Origin: Prevotellaceae bacterium
Lineage (GTDB): Bacteria; Bacteroidota; Bacteroidia; Bacteroidales; Bacteroidaceae
DNA length: 15,781 bases
Assembly: GCA_021204715.1 (NCBI GenBank)
Contig: JAJPYW010000262.1
Coordinates: forward strand, 1 to 15,781
Reading direction: 5' to 3'
Shown here: positions 1 through 7,812 of the stretch, piece after piece
Numbering within the stretch: position 1 is the first letter of the stretch
Layout: the number at the start of each line of letters is the position of its first letter
Position numbers and translations under genes: made by a program
Notes under the pieces: model-generated
The model's database searches: none
Told to the model about the DNA's origin: nothing
What the model saw: the letters and a program-made list of their open reading frames with translations, nothing else

Positions 1-132
1 AAAAGCGTGGGTGTCTGTCTTATAAAAGTATCGGCATCTGTCTTATAAAGGTGTCGTCATCTCTTTTATAAAGACATCGGTTTTTCTCTTATAAAGGTGT
101 CAGCTTCTCTCTTATAAAAGCTTCGGCCGCTT
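1..132. repeat. 23-bp tandem repeat array 1 (downstream of lgt, cut by window edge)
   Basis: Five full imperfect units begin at 18, 41, 64, 87 and 110, exactly 23 bp apart. Bases 1-17 are the last 17 bases of a sixth unit, so the array continues beyond the left edge. Each unit opens with TCTTATAAAG or a one- to two-base variant. It continues with a more variable stretch that often contains TCGG and ends in a CATCTC-like string. The array stops 13 bp before the lgt stop codon, on the 3' side of that leftward gene. A period of 23 is not a multiple of three, and no reading frame runs through it, so it is not coding. No spacer/repeat division is seen, which argues against CRISPR. Confidence 0.9.
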
Positions 133-145
133 TCCCCGCAGGGGG

Positions 146-1036
146 CTACTTGCGCTTTCTGCCGTAGAAAAACATGCAGTACACGCCTAACAGGACGAAG
201 GGCACGCTGAGCCACTGGCCCATGTCGAGCGACATGTTGGCCTCGAAATCTACTTGGTTCTCTTTGAGGAACTCAATGAAGAAGCGGAAGAGGAATATCT
301 CTATGAGGCAGAGCCCGAAGAAGAAACCGCGGGTGTAGGGGAAGGAGAGCAGCGAGACGCGCGCGGGCAGCCGCTTCAGGTCGATGCGCTCTTTCTGCCT
401 TATCGTAAGACCGCGTTTGTAGAGGATGATCGTGACTATGCCGAAGATGAAATAGGCGATGGCTTCGTAGAGTTGTGCCGGATGGCGGGGCACCATGTCC
501 ACGCGCTCGAAGATGAAAGCCCAAGGTACTTGGGTGGCTTTGCCTATGATTTCGGAGTTCATCAGGTTGGCCAAGCGGATGCAGCAGGCGCAGAAGGGGG
601 TGCCCACGGCTATCATGTCGAGCACGTCCATGTAGTGCATCTTCTTGCTGCGGCAGTAAAACCATAGGGCGATAATCAGTCCTAAAGTGCCCCCGTGGCT
701 GGCCAAGCCTTCGTAGCCTGTCCACTTCCAACCGCCGCCGGGCAGGATCTTGACGGGGAGTATTATCTCGGTGAGGTGGTGCAGGTAGTAGTCGGGCTGG
801 TAAAAGAGGCAATGCCCCAAGCGCGAGCCTATCAGGATGCCGAAGAAGCAGTAGAAAAAGAGTGGCTCGAACTTGTCGTCGCTTATCTGCTTGTCGCGGT
901 ACTGCCGGCGCACGCTCAGGAACGAGCAGATGAGGCCTACTATCCACAGCAGACTGTAATAGCGGATGGGTACTGCCCCGAAGAGGTTGAACAGTTCGGG
1001 GTTGGGATTCCAATGGATGAACAACGGTGTTATCAT
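146..1036 (-). CDS. lgt: Prolipoprotein diacylglyceryl transferase (Lgt)
   Basis: An inner-membrane enzyme that moves diacylglycerol from phosphatidylglycerol to the lipobox cysteine of prolipoproteins, the first step of lipoprotein maturation. The 296-residue product has the usual family length and several hydrophobic membrane spans (about 26-42, 57-79, 112-128, 190-206, 238-255 and 275-292). Family landmarks are visible: the HGG motif at 114-116, the RLANLMNSE signature at 154-162 (R154 corresponds to the essential Arg143 of E. coli), RHPAQLYEA at 184-192, and [11 protein letters not shown] from R251 (E. coli Arg239 region). The ATG at 1036 is preceded by AGGAG with a 5-nt spacer, an unusually clear Shine-Dalgarno for this phylum. 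It is the last gene of a leftward string after ychF. The 200-bp spacer between them is entirely a 23-bp tandem array, and another array lies just past the stop codon, so lgt is bracketed by repeats. Confidence 0.96.
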   Translation of the reverse strand: MITPLFIHWNPNPELFNLFGAVPIRYYSLLWIVGLICSFLSVRRQYRDKQISDDKFEPLFFYCFFGILIGSRLGHCLFYQPDYYLHHLTEIILPVKILPGGGWKWTGYEGLASHGGTLGLIIALWFYCRSKKMHYMDVLDMIAVGTPFCACCIRLANLMNSEIIGKATQVPWAFIFERVDMVPRHPAQLYEAIAYFIFGIVTIILYKRGLTIRQKERIDLKRLPARVSLLSFPYTRGFFFGLCLIEIFLFRFFIEFLKENQVDFEANMSLDMGQWLSVPFVLLGVYCMFFYGRKRK

Positions 1037-1242
1037 ATTCGCTCCTCGCTTTCTTTATGTTTTGCTTCTCTTATGCTGTATGCCCGGCTTTCCTTATTAT
1101 ATATGCTTGGTATCTCTTGTTCTTTGTGCTTGGCGTTCCTTATGCTGTATGCTTGGCATCTCTTGTTCTATCAGCTTGGCATTTCTTATTCTTTATGCTT
1201 GGCTTCTCTTGTTCTTTGTGCTTGCTCCTCTTGTCTTTAGAC
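1036..1242. repeat. 23-bp tandem repeat array 2 (fills the ychF-lgt spacer)
   Basis: Units begin at 1059, 1082, 1105, 1128, 1151, 1174, 1197 and 1220, a strict 23-bp period. Most start with GCTTGG and carry a core like CATCTCTTGTTCTTT on the + strand. The stretch 1036-1058 is a further degenerate unit matching the 1197 unit at 15 of 23 positions by my count. With it the array is nine units (207 bp). It touches the lgt start codon at one end and overlaps the ychF stop codon at the other. On the transcribed strand it is a purine-rich leader with repeated AAGAGA/AAGCC blocks, and the lgt Shine-Dalgarno lies in the last degenerate unit. The period rules out a coding repeat. Confidence 0.9.
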
Positions 1243-2340
1243 ATTGAATCGGAAATGCATGATGTCGCCGTCTTGCACCACGTAGTCTTTGCCTTCCACG
1301 CTCATCTTGCCCGCCTCGCGCACGGCTGCCTCGCTGCCGTAACGTATGTAGTCTTCGTATTTGATGACTTCGGCGCGGATAAACCCTTTCTCGAAGTCGG
1401 TGTGGATGACACCGGCGCACTGGGGGGCTTTCCATCCTTTGCGGTAGGTCCAGGCTTTTACTTCCATTTCTCCGGCGGTAATGAAGGTCTCGAGGTTCAG
1501 CAGGCTGTAGATGGCCTTGATGAGGCGGTTGCATCCGCTCTCTTCCAAACCTAAGTCTTCCAAGAAGAGCTGCTTCTCTTCATAACTCTCCAACTCGGCG
1601 ATGTCGGCTTCGCTTCCTGCGGAGATGACCAGCAGCTGCGCCCCTTCGGGAGCGATGGCTTGGCGCACTTCTTCTACATAGTGGTTGCCGGTGGCTGCCG
1701 AAGCGTCGTCTACGTTGCACACGTAGAGTACCGGCTTGGACGTGAGCAGGAAGAGTTGCTTGGCACAGGCTTCTTCGTCTTCGTTCAAGAAGGCCACGGT
1801 GCGCGCGCTTTGCCCCCTTTCCAACGCGTCTTTGTAGCGCAAGAGTAACTCATACTCTACTTTGGCCGGCTTGTCGCCGCCCACTTTGGCTACCTTCTCC
1901 ACCCGCTTGATGCGGTTCTCTACCGTCTCCAAGTCTTTCAGTTGTAGTTCGGTGTCGACAATCTCCTTGTCGCGCACGGGGTTCACCGATCCGTCTACAT
2001 GGACGATATTGCCGTTGTCGAAGCAACGCAGCACGTGGATAATGGCGTCGCACTCGCGGATGTTGGCCAAGAACTGGTTGCCCAATCCTTCGCCCTTGCT
2101 GGCTCCTTTGACCAAGCCGGCGATGTCGACGATGTCGCACACGGCGGGAACAATGCGCCCGGGGTGTACCAACTCGGCCAACCGCGTGAGCCGTGCGTCG
2201 GGCACGGATACTTGCCCCATCTGGGCGTCGATGGTGCAGAATGGAAAGTTTGCCGCTTGCGCCTTGGCGTTGGACAGACAGTTGAATAGGGTGGATTTGC
2301 CCACATTGGGCAGCCCGACGATACCTGCTTTTAAGGCCAT
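1237..2340 (-). CDS. ychF: Redox/ribosome-associated GTPase-like ATPase YchF
   Basis: A universally conserved Obg-family P-loop NTPase that associates with ribosomes; family members often prefer ATP and take part in stress responses. The 367-residue length is typical. The P-loop GLPNVGKST is at residues 9-17, the G3 motif DIAG at 72-75 followed by LVKGASKGEGLGNQFL, and a G4-like NVDD at 209-212. The C-terminal TGS domain spans roughly 281-365. Between G3 and G4 there is a charged helical segment (about 130-175), as expected for the coiled-coil domain. As in other YchF proteins, the residue after the DxxG motif is hydrophobic (Leu76) rather than the catalytic Gln of Ras-like GTPases. The ATG at 2340 gives the canonical N-terminus. 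It lies 57 bp downstream of the DUF3108 gene with a promoter-like element in the gap, and its stop codon is inside the repeat array that leads to lgt. Confidence 0.96.
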   Translation of the reverse strand: MALKAGIVGLPNVGKSTLFNCLSNAKAQAANFPFCTIDAQMGQVSVPDARLTRLAELVHPGRIVPAVCDIVDIAGLVKGASKGEGLGNQFLANIRECDAIIHVLRCFDNGNIVHVDGSVNPVRDKEIVDTELQLKDLETVENRIKRVEKVAKVGGDKPAKVEYELLLRYKDALERGQSARTVAFLNEDEEACAKQLFLLTSKPVLYVCNVDDASAATGNHYVEEVRQAIAPEGAQLLVISAGSEADIAELESYEEKQLFLEDLGLEESGCNRLIKAIYSLLNLETFITAGEMEVKAWTYRKGWKAPQCAGVIHTDFEKGFIRAEVIKYEDYIRYGSEAAVREAGKMSVEGKDYVVQDGDIMHFRFNV

Positions 2341-2377
2341 ATAGCTGTTCTTTACTTATTATATTTATTATCTGCTG

Positions 2378-2385
2378 CAAAGATA
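2378..2385 (-). promoter_or_regulatory. Putative ychF promoter (-7 box)
   Basis: On the minus strand TATCTTTG matches the Bacteroides -7 consensus TAnnTTTG perfectly. It sits in the 57-bp gap upstream of ychF and would give a leader of about 30 nt. I see no good TTTG-type -33 element at the usual distance; the upstream bases fall in the 3' end of the DUF3108 gene. It suggests that ychF-lgt can be transcribed independently of the two upstream genes. Confidence 0.5.
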
Positions 2386-2397
2386 GTCAAATTCTCT

Positions 2398-3321
2398 TCA
2401 CTTCTTCTTCTGCACTACGGAGGTCAATGGGTAGCGGATGTTCCGCCCGTTCTTGAAGAAGGCTTTGGCAGACCCGAAGTTCAAGTACATGTCCAAGCGG
2501 ATGGGCAGGTGGTTCAGGTCGTCGGTGACGTAGAAGGTGATGACTTCTTTCTCTTTGCCTTTCTTGATGTAATCCACGAAAGAGAATACCAAGCAACGGT
2601 AGGTGGTGTCGTTGTTGGCTTTCACGTTCTCCTTGCCGCGGTAGACCAACGCCTGCTCCTCTACCTTACGGCCGGTAGTCATGGGGAAGAAGATGTGGTC
2701 GCCCACCTTGTAATCGGTCGGGTCGTAGGAGCGGGCCTGCGCAAGGATACTGAGCATGTCGAAGATGCAGCGGCTGTCGTCTTGAAACTCCGTGTACTGG
2801 GGCTCTCGCTGGGGACTGTACCACGTGCGCTTCTGCTTGACGTGAGAAATGCCGTCTTCGTATGAGAACCAAGCTTCGTCTATGGTGTAACGGCTGCCCT
2901 CGACGGCCGCTTTGCGGAAGTACATGGGCTCCAAGCGGTCGCTGATGTAGCATGTGAGCGTGTCGCGCATCTTAAAGAAGAAATCGGTCTTCTTACTGCT
3001 GGTGGAAAGCATGTCCAAACAGTAGGCCGGGCGGGACTTGTACGTGGTGGAGGTGGTCTCCAAGCTGGCGACCCCCACCTTCTTCCAAATGAACTTCCAG
3101 TTGAAGTAGAGATCATAAACAATGCGCTCTCCCGAATTGAAGGCATGGTTCTCGGCTGTACATTGCGCCTTTGCCGGTGCGGGCAGGGTGACGGCACACA
3201 ACCATACAGTCAGCCACAAAGCCGTCCACAGCCCTCTTCGCCATTGGACTACCCTGTCTTCCCGTGCCGGAAGCGCTGCCGCCTCTACCAAAGTGTATGG
3301 ACTATCTTTTCTTCTTGTCAT
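2398..3321 (-). CDS. DUF3108 domain-containing exported protein
   Basis: A predicted periplasmic or envelope protein of unknown function resembling the DUF3108 family (PF11306). Starting from the ATG at 3321 it has 307 residues. A basic N-region is followed by a hydrophobic segment (GLWTALWLTVWLCAV) and a likely signal peptidase I site, APAKA before QC. The mature part begins with an NHAFNSGERIVYDLYFNWKFIW-type stretch and ends in a DDLNHLPIRLDMYLNFGSAKAFF segment, both characteristic of these beta-rich proteins. Another ATG at 3345 would add eight residues. I prefer 3321 because it keeps the overlap with the upstream lipoprotein gene to 20 nt and shortens an already long N-region. The overlap suggests translational coupling. 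QC is a poor lipobox, so I do not call it a lipoprotein. Confidence 0.85.
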   Translation of the reverse strand: MTRRKDSPYTLVEAAALPAREDRVVQWRRGLWTALWLTVWLCAVTLPAPAKAQCTAENHAFNSGERIVYDLYFNWKFIWKKVGVASLETTSTTYKSRPAYCLDMLSTSSKKTDFFFKMRDTLTCYISDRLEPMYFRKAAVEGSRYTIDEAWFSYEDGISHVKQKRTWYSPQREPQYTEFQDDSRCIFDMLSILAQARSYDPTDYKVGDHIFFPMTTGRKVEEQALVYRGKENVKANNDTTYRCLVFSFVDYIKKGKEKEVITFYVTDDLNHLPIRLDMYLNFGSAKAFFKNGRNIRYPLTSVVQKKK

Positions 3322-5224
3322 CGGGTTTTTGCTTCTTAATGGCATCGGGCTTCTGCTTGTCGAGCGGTAAAGCCAGTATGTTCCAATCTTGCAACAGGTC
3401 GAAGTTGGCTTTCAGCTCTAATTGCTGTGGATAGTAGTACACTCGCTCGGGCTGCCGTTTCTCGGCATAATTGCCTGTGTCCCAAATGCCGTTCCCATTG
3501 GTGTCGTTGATAAGGCGGGCGCAGTACTTGCCCGGATTCAAGTAGAAAAAGTCGGCTCTGCCGGTGGGCGAGACCGAAACGGTACGCACCACTTTGTCCT
3601 GTGCGTCGAGCAACTCCACGAAGGCGATGGAATCGGCTCCTGTAATATTGAAATAGATTTGTCCGTACTCCTCGGGCGTCTTCACCTTGAACTCTTTCTT
3701 GATAGGGTCGGTGGATAATCCCAACAAACCTTGGAAAGCCAGCGTGTCAACCTCCAATTGATAGTTCTCTCCGAACGCCCAGTCGGCATAGATGTTATAC
3801 TGTTTCACCTCGATGTTGTCTTGCTGGAAATCAAAAGGTATGTCATACCACAGGGTGTCTACCTTGTGCCGCACGTGGAAGGCCGTGTCGTTGATGTTGA
3901 CTATAGGTTCCTCGAACGTAAAGGAGAGGTAGTCGTAGGCATCTAATGAATTGGGCGCATAGACGTTAACACTTAATGACTTGTTCTTAGGCTTCTCTTG
4001 GGTGTCCTTCTTCTTGGATTTCCGCTTGTTCTGCTTTTCCTGCGCCTTGAGTTCTTGTTCTTCCGCCTCTTGTTCACGCTCTTTGTATCGTTGGTAACTC
4101 AAGCGGGAGATAATGTTCAAGGTGTCGGTGCGGGGAACGAGCTGATCCAAAGTGTCGGTGTATAGATAGGAGAGCTTCATGCGCAAAGTGTCTAACTGAT
4201 AGAGCAGGGTATCCTTTATCCAGTAGTTCAGGGTGTCGATGCGCCCCGTGGGGTACTCTACGATGAAGGCGTCTTTTGGATCGAAGTTCAGCCCTTCAAT
4301 CAGCGGCAACGTGTCGGCAGGCGCGGTAAAATAGAAAGAGAACTTGTAGGGCACCAACCGCTCCGTCTTCAGCAGCCGTTGCGAGTATTTCGTCTCCTTG
4401 AAGCAACGCAGCAACACGTTGTCGGGCATAAAATGGGTGAAGCTTTCTTCAAAGATAGTATCCACCGTGAGCGAGTCGAGCCACATGGTATCTTGCCTGA
4501 CGCTCATTTCGGCGGAAGGGATGATGAGCGTGTCGTTGAAGGCAATGGCTTCGGTAGGCTGTGAATACATGTAATTCTGGTCGGCATCCTGCAAGGCGAA
4601 GATGCGGTATTCGCCGGGAGACACCCCGCGGATGGAGAATTGTCCCCGGCTGTCGGTAAGTCCCACACGGTCGAAAGGCAGGGTGGTGAAGGCTGAATCG
4701 GCCATGTTGGAGTGTAGCCCCACCAACATGCCCTTCACCGGCTCCAAGTCAGCGGCGTTGAGTACGGTTCCTAAAATTGCCAACGAGTCCAAATGGTCGC
4801 CCGTGGAGAAGGTGTAGGTGAAACCTTCGAGCGGATTCCCCTCGTTGTTGTCTTGGATGGCGTCGCCGAAGTCGATGGTATAAGTGGTGTTGTCTATGAG
4901 AGTGTCCTGTAAAGAGACGATGATGCGCTTCCCGCTGGCCTTGACCTCAGGTTGTTGTATTTGCGGCGGGGAGAAGACAATCTTTTCACCCGGCTTGTCG
5001 AGTTTGAGGTATTCGTCGAAAACAATGGAGAACTTCTTTTTGGTCACTTGAAGTTCACCCGGCAAGGGTGTGCTGGTCAGGAAACGGGGCGGCATCTCAT
5101 CCTTCGGCCCCCCTTCCAAGTGCCCGATACTGGCACAGGAGTAGACCAAGCCCCCTATCAACAAGGCACTTCCCCAACGGCGGAAGAACGGCTTCAACCT
5201 CTTATGCAGCCTTGATTTTAACAT
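3302..5224 (-). CDS. Ig-like domain (SbsA/Big_5-type) lipoprotein
   Basis: A predicted envelope lipoprotein of 640 residues and unknown function. The N-terminus is strongly basic, followed by a hydrophobic run and a lipobox-like LVYSC with Cys30 as the lipidation site. Directly after comes a bacterial Ig-like (Big_5) domain of about 100 residues, ending in the TYTFSTGD segment. A carboxypeptidase-regulatory/prealbumin-like beta domain follows (LGTVLNAADLEPVKG to SPGEYRIFALQDADQN, about residues 150-215). A highly charged Lys/Glu-rich segment near residues 380-415 is probably a linker or short coiled coil, and the last 18 residues form a lysine-rich KQKPD tail. An upstream ATG at 5290 would add 22 residues in front of the basic region; I prefer 5224 because it gives a conventional lipoprotein signal. 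Its product would be a substrate for Lgt, encoded at the end of the same gene string. The 3' end overlaps the DUF3108 gene. Confidence 0.85.
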   Translation of the reverse strand: MLKSRLHKRLKPFFRRWGSALLIGGLVYSCASIGHLEGGPKDEMPPRFLTSTPLPGELQVTKKKFSIVFDEYLKLDKPGEKIVFSPPQIQQPEVKASGKRIIVSLQDTLIDNTTYTIDFGDAIQDNNEGNPLEGFTYTFSTGDHLDSLAILGTVLNAADLEPVKGMLVGLHSNMADSAFTTLPFDRVGLTDSRGQFSIRGVSPGEYRIFALQDADQNYMYSQPTEAIAFNDTLIIPSAEMSVRQDTMWLDSLTVDTIFEESFTHFMPDNVLLRCFKETKYSQRLLKTERLVPYKFSFYFTAPADTLPLIEGLNFDPKDAFIVEYPTGRIDTLNYWIKDTLLYQLDTLRMKLSYLYTDTLDQLVPRTDTLNIISRLSYQRYKEREQEAEEQELKAQEKQNKRKSKKKDTQEKPKNKSLSVNVYAPNSLDAYDYLSFTFEEPIVNINDTAFHVRHKVDTLWYDIPFDFQQDNIEVKQYNIYADWAFGENYQLEVDTLAFQGLLGLSTDPIKKEFKVKTPEEYGQIYFNITGADSIAFVELLDAQDKVVRTVSVSPTGRADFFYLNPGKYCARLINDTNGNGIWDTGNYAEKRQPERVYYYPQQLELKANFDLLQDWNILALPLDKQKPDAIKKQKPDDKKKR

Positions 5225-5228
5225 GCTG

Positions 5229-5260
5229 CAAAAATACAACTTTTCCCTACTACCTTGAAA
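5229..5260 (-). promoter_or_regulatory. Putative promoter of the leftward Ig-lipoprotein operon
   Basis: Minus-strand TATTTTTG (5229-5236) fits the Bacteroides -7 consensus TAnnTTTG. TTTC (5257-5260) lies 20 nt upstream, in place of the -33 TTTG. The start codon begins only four bases after the -7 box, so initiation from this promoter would give an almost leaderless message. A perfect 6-bp inverted repeat with a 2-bp centre (ATTCTT-GA-AAGAAT, 5265-5278) lies just upstream and could be an operator. Confidence 0.45.
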
Positions 5261-5323
5261 GGGGATTCTTGAAAGAATTCGCCCAAACATTGTTAAAAGT
5301 TAGCGTGTCTCGCGCCCTTTCAT

Positions 5324-5355
5324 GTTCAAAAACAGCACTAAAAGCGTATCTTTGC
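5324..5355 (+). promoter_or_regulatory. Putative promoter of the dapB operon
   Basis: TATCTTTG at 5348-5355 is a perfect match to the Bacteroides -7 box TAnnTTTG. GTTC at 5324-5327, 20 nt upstream, occupies the -33 position but is only a partial match to TTTG. The implied leader to the dapB ATG is about 25 nt. The element lies in the 162-bp divergent region shared with the leftward operon. Confidence 0.55.
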
Positions 5356-5386
5356 CACTATATTTCAAGAAAAGGAATAAATAGCC

Positions 5387-6148
5387 ATGAACATTGCATT
5401 GATAGGTTATGGAAAGATGGGCAAGACCGTAGAGGAAATCGCCTGCAAGCGGGGGCACAAGATTGCTTGTATTGTCGAAATAGACAATCCGGAGGCTTTC
5501 GGCTCGAAAGCATTCAAACAGGCTGATGTGGCCATCGAGTTTACTTGTCCCCAAGCGGCATACGGCAACTGCATGAAAACATTCGATGCCGGCGTGAAGT
5601 TGGTTTCGGGCAGTACCGGCTGGTTGGACGGTCATTTGGAAGAGATCGAAGAGCGTTGTGCCAAAAGAGGCGACACCCTTTTCTGGTCCTCCAATTTCAG
5701 TTTGGGCGTGAGCATCTTCTCGGCGGTGAACCGCTACCTGGCGTCTATCATGAATGATTTTCCCGGCTATGACGTCACCATGAGCGAAACGCACCACATC
5801 CATAAATTAGATGCCCCCAGCGGAACGGCCATTACCTTGGCCAATGACATTGTGGCACGTCTTGACCGTAAGCGGAAGTGGGTGAAAGGTACCCTGCAAA
5901 CACCCGATGGAATGGTGCAAGGCTCCACTTGTCATGCTTCTGACGAACTGCCGGTACACTCCGTTCGCGAAGGAGAAGTGCCGGGTATCCACTGCATCCG
6001 TTATGAATCCGAAGCAGATTCCCTCACCTTGATACACGACGCCAAGAACCGTCGTGGTTTCGCACTTGGTGCCGTGCTGGCCGCCGAATTTACCGCAACC
6101 CATCAAGGTCTTTTGGGGATGGATGACCTCTTCCCGTTTCTTAAATAG
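5387..6148 (+). CDS. dapB: 4-hydroxy-tetrahydrodipicolinate reductase
   Basis: A cytoplasmic NAD(P)H-dependent reductase that forms tetrahydrodipicolinate in the lysine/diaminopimelate pathway, feeding both protein and peptidoglycan synthesis. The 253 residues match the shorter Bacteroidetes form (E. coli has 273). The Rossmann dinucleotide motif GYGKMG is at 7-12. The catalytic/substrate motif ETHHIHKLDAPSGTA spans 134-148, where H136 and K140 correspond to the acid/base His and Lys of E. coli DapB. The C-terminal FALGAVLAAEF segment is also typical. The ATG at 5387 directly precedes the Rossmann strand (MNIALIGYG), leaving no room for another start. It heads a rightward operon; lepB follows after 87 bp with no clear promoter or terminator between them. 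Confidence 0.96.
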   Translation: MNIALIGYGKMGKTVEEIACKRGHKIACIVEIDNPEAFGSKAFKQADVAIEFTCPQAAYGNCMKTFDAGVKLVSGSTGWLDGHLEEIEERCAKRGDTLFWSSNFSLGVSIFSAVNRYLASIMNDFPGYDVTMSETHHIHKLDAPSGTAITLANDIVARLDRKRKWVKGTLQTPDGMVQGSTCHASDELPVHSVREGEVPGIHCIRYESEADSLTLIHDAKNRRGFALGAVLAAEFTATHQGLLGMDDLFPFLK

Positions 6149-6235
6149 AAAAAACTGACGGAAACGTTACCACGTAGACAGTGGAAAGTCCTTCCGACAA
6201 TGTATCCATGATTACTGCAAATCCACAGAGAAAAG

Positions 6236-7792
6236 ATGAATTTCCAAACACAAGTCCCGAACGGTGCCAGTCGCCCAAATACTTTCGATGAAAAGGGAAA
6301 ACATTCCCGAAAACCGGCAGCCCGCTGGATTAAACTTAGCATCGTCCTGTTGCTTTATCTTGCCTTTTTGGTTTGGGTAAGGAGTTGGTGGGGACTCATA
6401 TTAGTTCCTGTTATCTATGATGCTTATATTTCCAAAATAATACCTTGGGGATGGTGGAAACGTTCCAACAACAAGGGACTGCGTGCTGTAATGAGTTGGG
6501 TGGATGCCATTCTCTTCGCACTTGTGGCCGTCTATTTCGTCAATCTTTACGTGTTCCAGAACTACCAGATACCCTCCTCTTCGTTGGAGAAGTCGCTTTT
6601 GGTGGGCGATTATCTTTATGTGAGCAAAATAAGTTACGGACCGCGCGTACCCAACACGCCCTTGTCGCTTCCTTTAACCCAGCACACCTTGCCCGGGCTC
6701 AACGTGAAATCCTATTTGGATTGGCCTCATTGGAGCTACAAGCGTGTGGCTGGTTTCGGCAAGGTGGAACGAGGTGACATTGTGGTATTCAACTTCCCCG
6801 CCGGCGACACCGTGGCGTTGAATAACCAAGCGGAAGATTTCTATAGCCTGTCCTATCGGGAAGGGCAGCGTCTCTATCCCAAGAAAATCAATATGGACAG
6901 CTTGACGTCCGCCCAGCAACAAGCCGTCTACCAACTCTATTACAGTGCGGGCAGTCAATTCATCCGGAGCAATCCGGGCATCTACGGGAAGGTGGTGACA
7001 CGTCCTGTCGACCGTAGGGAGAATTACGTCAAACGGTGCGTGGGGCTTCCGGGCGACACGTTACAAATCAAGGACACCCAAGTCTACATCAACGGCGCGC
7101 CTTTCAAGAATCCTGAGAACCTCCAGTTCAATTATTTTGTGCAGACCACCGGCCCTTACATTCCGGAAACGCTGTTTCGAGAGTTGGGTATCAGTGAGGA
7201 CGACCGTGTACTCATGAACGATGAGTACGCCTACGAAGAGGGATTGGTGGAAATGGGTTTCCGCCAGCGTGACGCCGGCGGCCGGCTCGCCCCGGTTTAC
7301 CACTTGCCGCTCACCAAAAAAATGTACGACACGCTTGCCGGAAACAAGAAATTAGTGAGCCGTATTATCCGTGAGCCCGAGACTCTTTCCGGGCAGATGT
7401 ACCCCTTGAACCTGAACAGCGGCTGGACGCGCGACAACTACGGTCCCGTATGGATTCCTGCCAAAGGCGTCACCATTACACTGACCGAGGAGAATTTGCC
7501 CGTCTATGAACGTTGCATAGAGGCCTACGAAGGGAACCGCTTGGAGAAGCGTGCCGACGGCATCTATATCAACGGTGAAAAGTGCGACAGCTACACTTTC
7601 CAAATGGACTACTATTGGATGATGGGCGATAACCGCCACAACTCCGCCGATTCCCGCTACTGGGGTTTCGTCCCTGAAGACCATGTGGTCGGCAAACCCT
7701 TGGTCATCTGGCTTTCTTTAGACAAAGACCGTGCGTGGTTTGATGGACACATCCGTTGGAGCCGCCTCTTCAAGTGGGTTCCCGGCGACTGA
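6236..7792 (+). CDS. lepB: Signal peptidase I, active, enlarged Bacteroidetes form
   Basis: An inner-membrane serine protease of family S26 that cleaves signal peptides from exported preproteins by a Ser/Lys dyad. Two hydrophobic segments (about 33-66 and 88-106) precede the catalytic domain. The box B motif IPSSSLEKS places the nucleophile at Ser116. YVKRCVGLPGD places the general base at Lys266. GDNRHNSADSR at 464-474 is the conserved box E. At 518 residues it is much longer than the E. coli enzyme (324). The extra length lies mainly between the two catalytic motifs (about 190-260) and between Lys266 and box E (about 295-440), as in other Bacteroidales proteins I recall. The start at 6236 gives a hydrophilic N-terminus of about 30 residues before the first membrane span. 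It is followed 20 bp later by a degenerate paralogue with a matching C-terminus. Confidence 0.95.
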   Translation: MNFQTQVPNGASRPNTFDEKGKHSRKPAARWIKLSIVLLLYLAFLVWVRSWWGLILVPVIYDAYISKIIPWGWWKRSNNKGLRAVMSWVDAILFALVAVYFVNLYVFQNYQIPSSSLEKSLLVGDYLYVSKISYGPRVPNTPLSLPLTQHTLPGLNVKSYLDWPHWSYKRVAGFGKVERGDIVVFNFPAGDTVALNNQAEDFYSLSYREGQRLYPKKINMDSLTSAQQQAVYQLYYSAGSQFIRSNPGIYGKVVTRPVDRRENYVKRCVGLPGDTLQIKDTQVYINGAPFKNPENLQFNYFVQTTGPYIPETLFRELGISEDDRVLMNDEYAYEEGLVEMGFRQRDAGGRLAPVYHLPLTKKMYDTLAGNKKLVSRIIREPETLSGQMYPLNLNSGWTRDNYGPVWIPAKGVTITLTEENLPVYERCIEAYEGNRLEKRADGIYINGEKCDSYTFQMDYYWMMGDNRHNSADSRYWGFVPEDHVVGKPLVIWLSLDKDRAWFDGHIRWSRLFKWVPGD

Positions 7793-7812
7793 ACTTATAC
7801 CTTTTTACTACC

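Noticed and set aside
1..132. CRISPR array
   Set aside because: The whole 23-bp unit repeats with scattered substitutions and there are no unique spacers or cas genes. The same applies to the arrays at 1036-1242 and 15695-15781.
966..1554. Rightward open frames rich in Leu/Cys/Tyr across array 2
   Set aside because: They are produced by the pyrimidine-rich 23-bp array and antisense of lgt/ychF. The period changes frame every unit, so no protein repeat is maintained.
3150..3190. Lipobox in the DUF3108 protein (AKAQC)
   Set aside because: Gln before Cys is a poor lipobox, while APAKA before Q is a good signal peptidase I site.
6149..6235. Separate promoter for lepB
   Set aside because: No TAnnTTTG match and only a 4-bp stem were found in the 87-bp gap, so read-through from the dapB promoter is simpler.
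7756..7812. Upstream start for the second S26 protein, overlapping lepB
   Set aside because: It would extend 19 codons into lepB and place extra sequence ahead of the membrane anchor; the ATG at 7813 gives a standard signal-anchor N-terminus.
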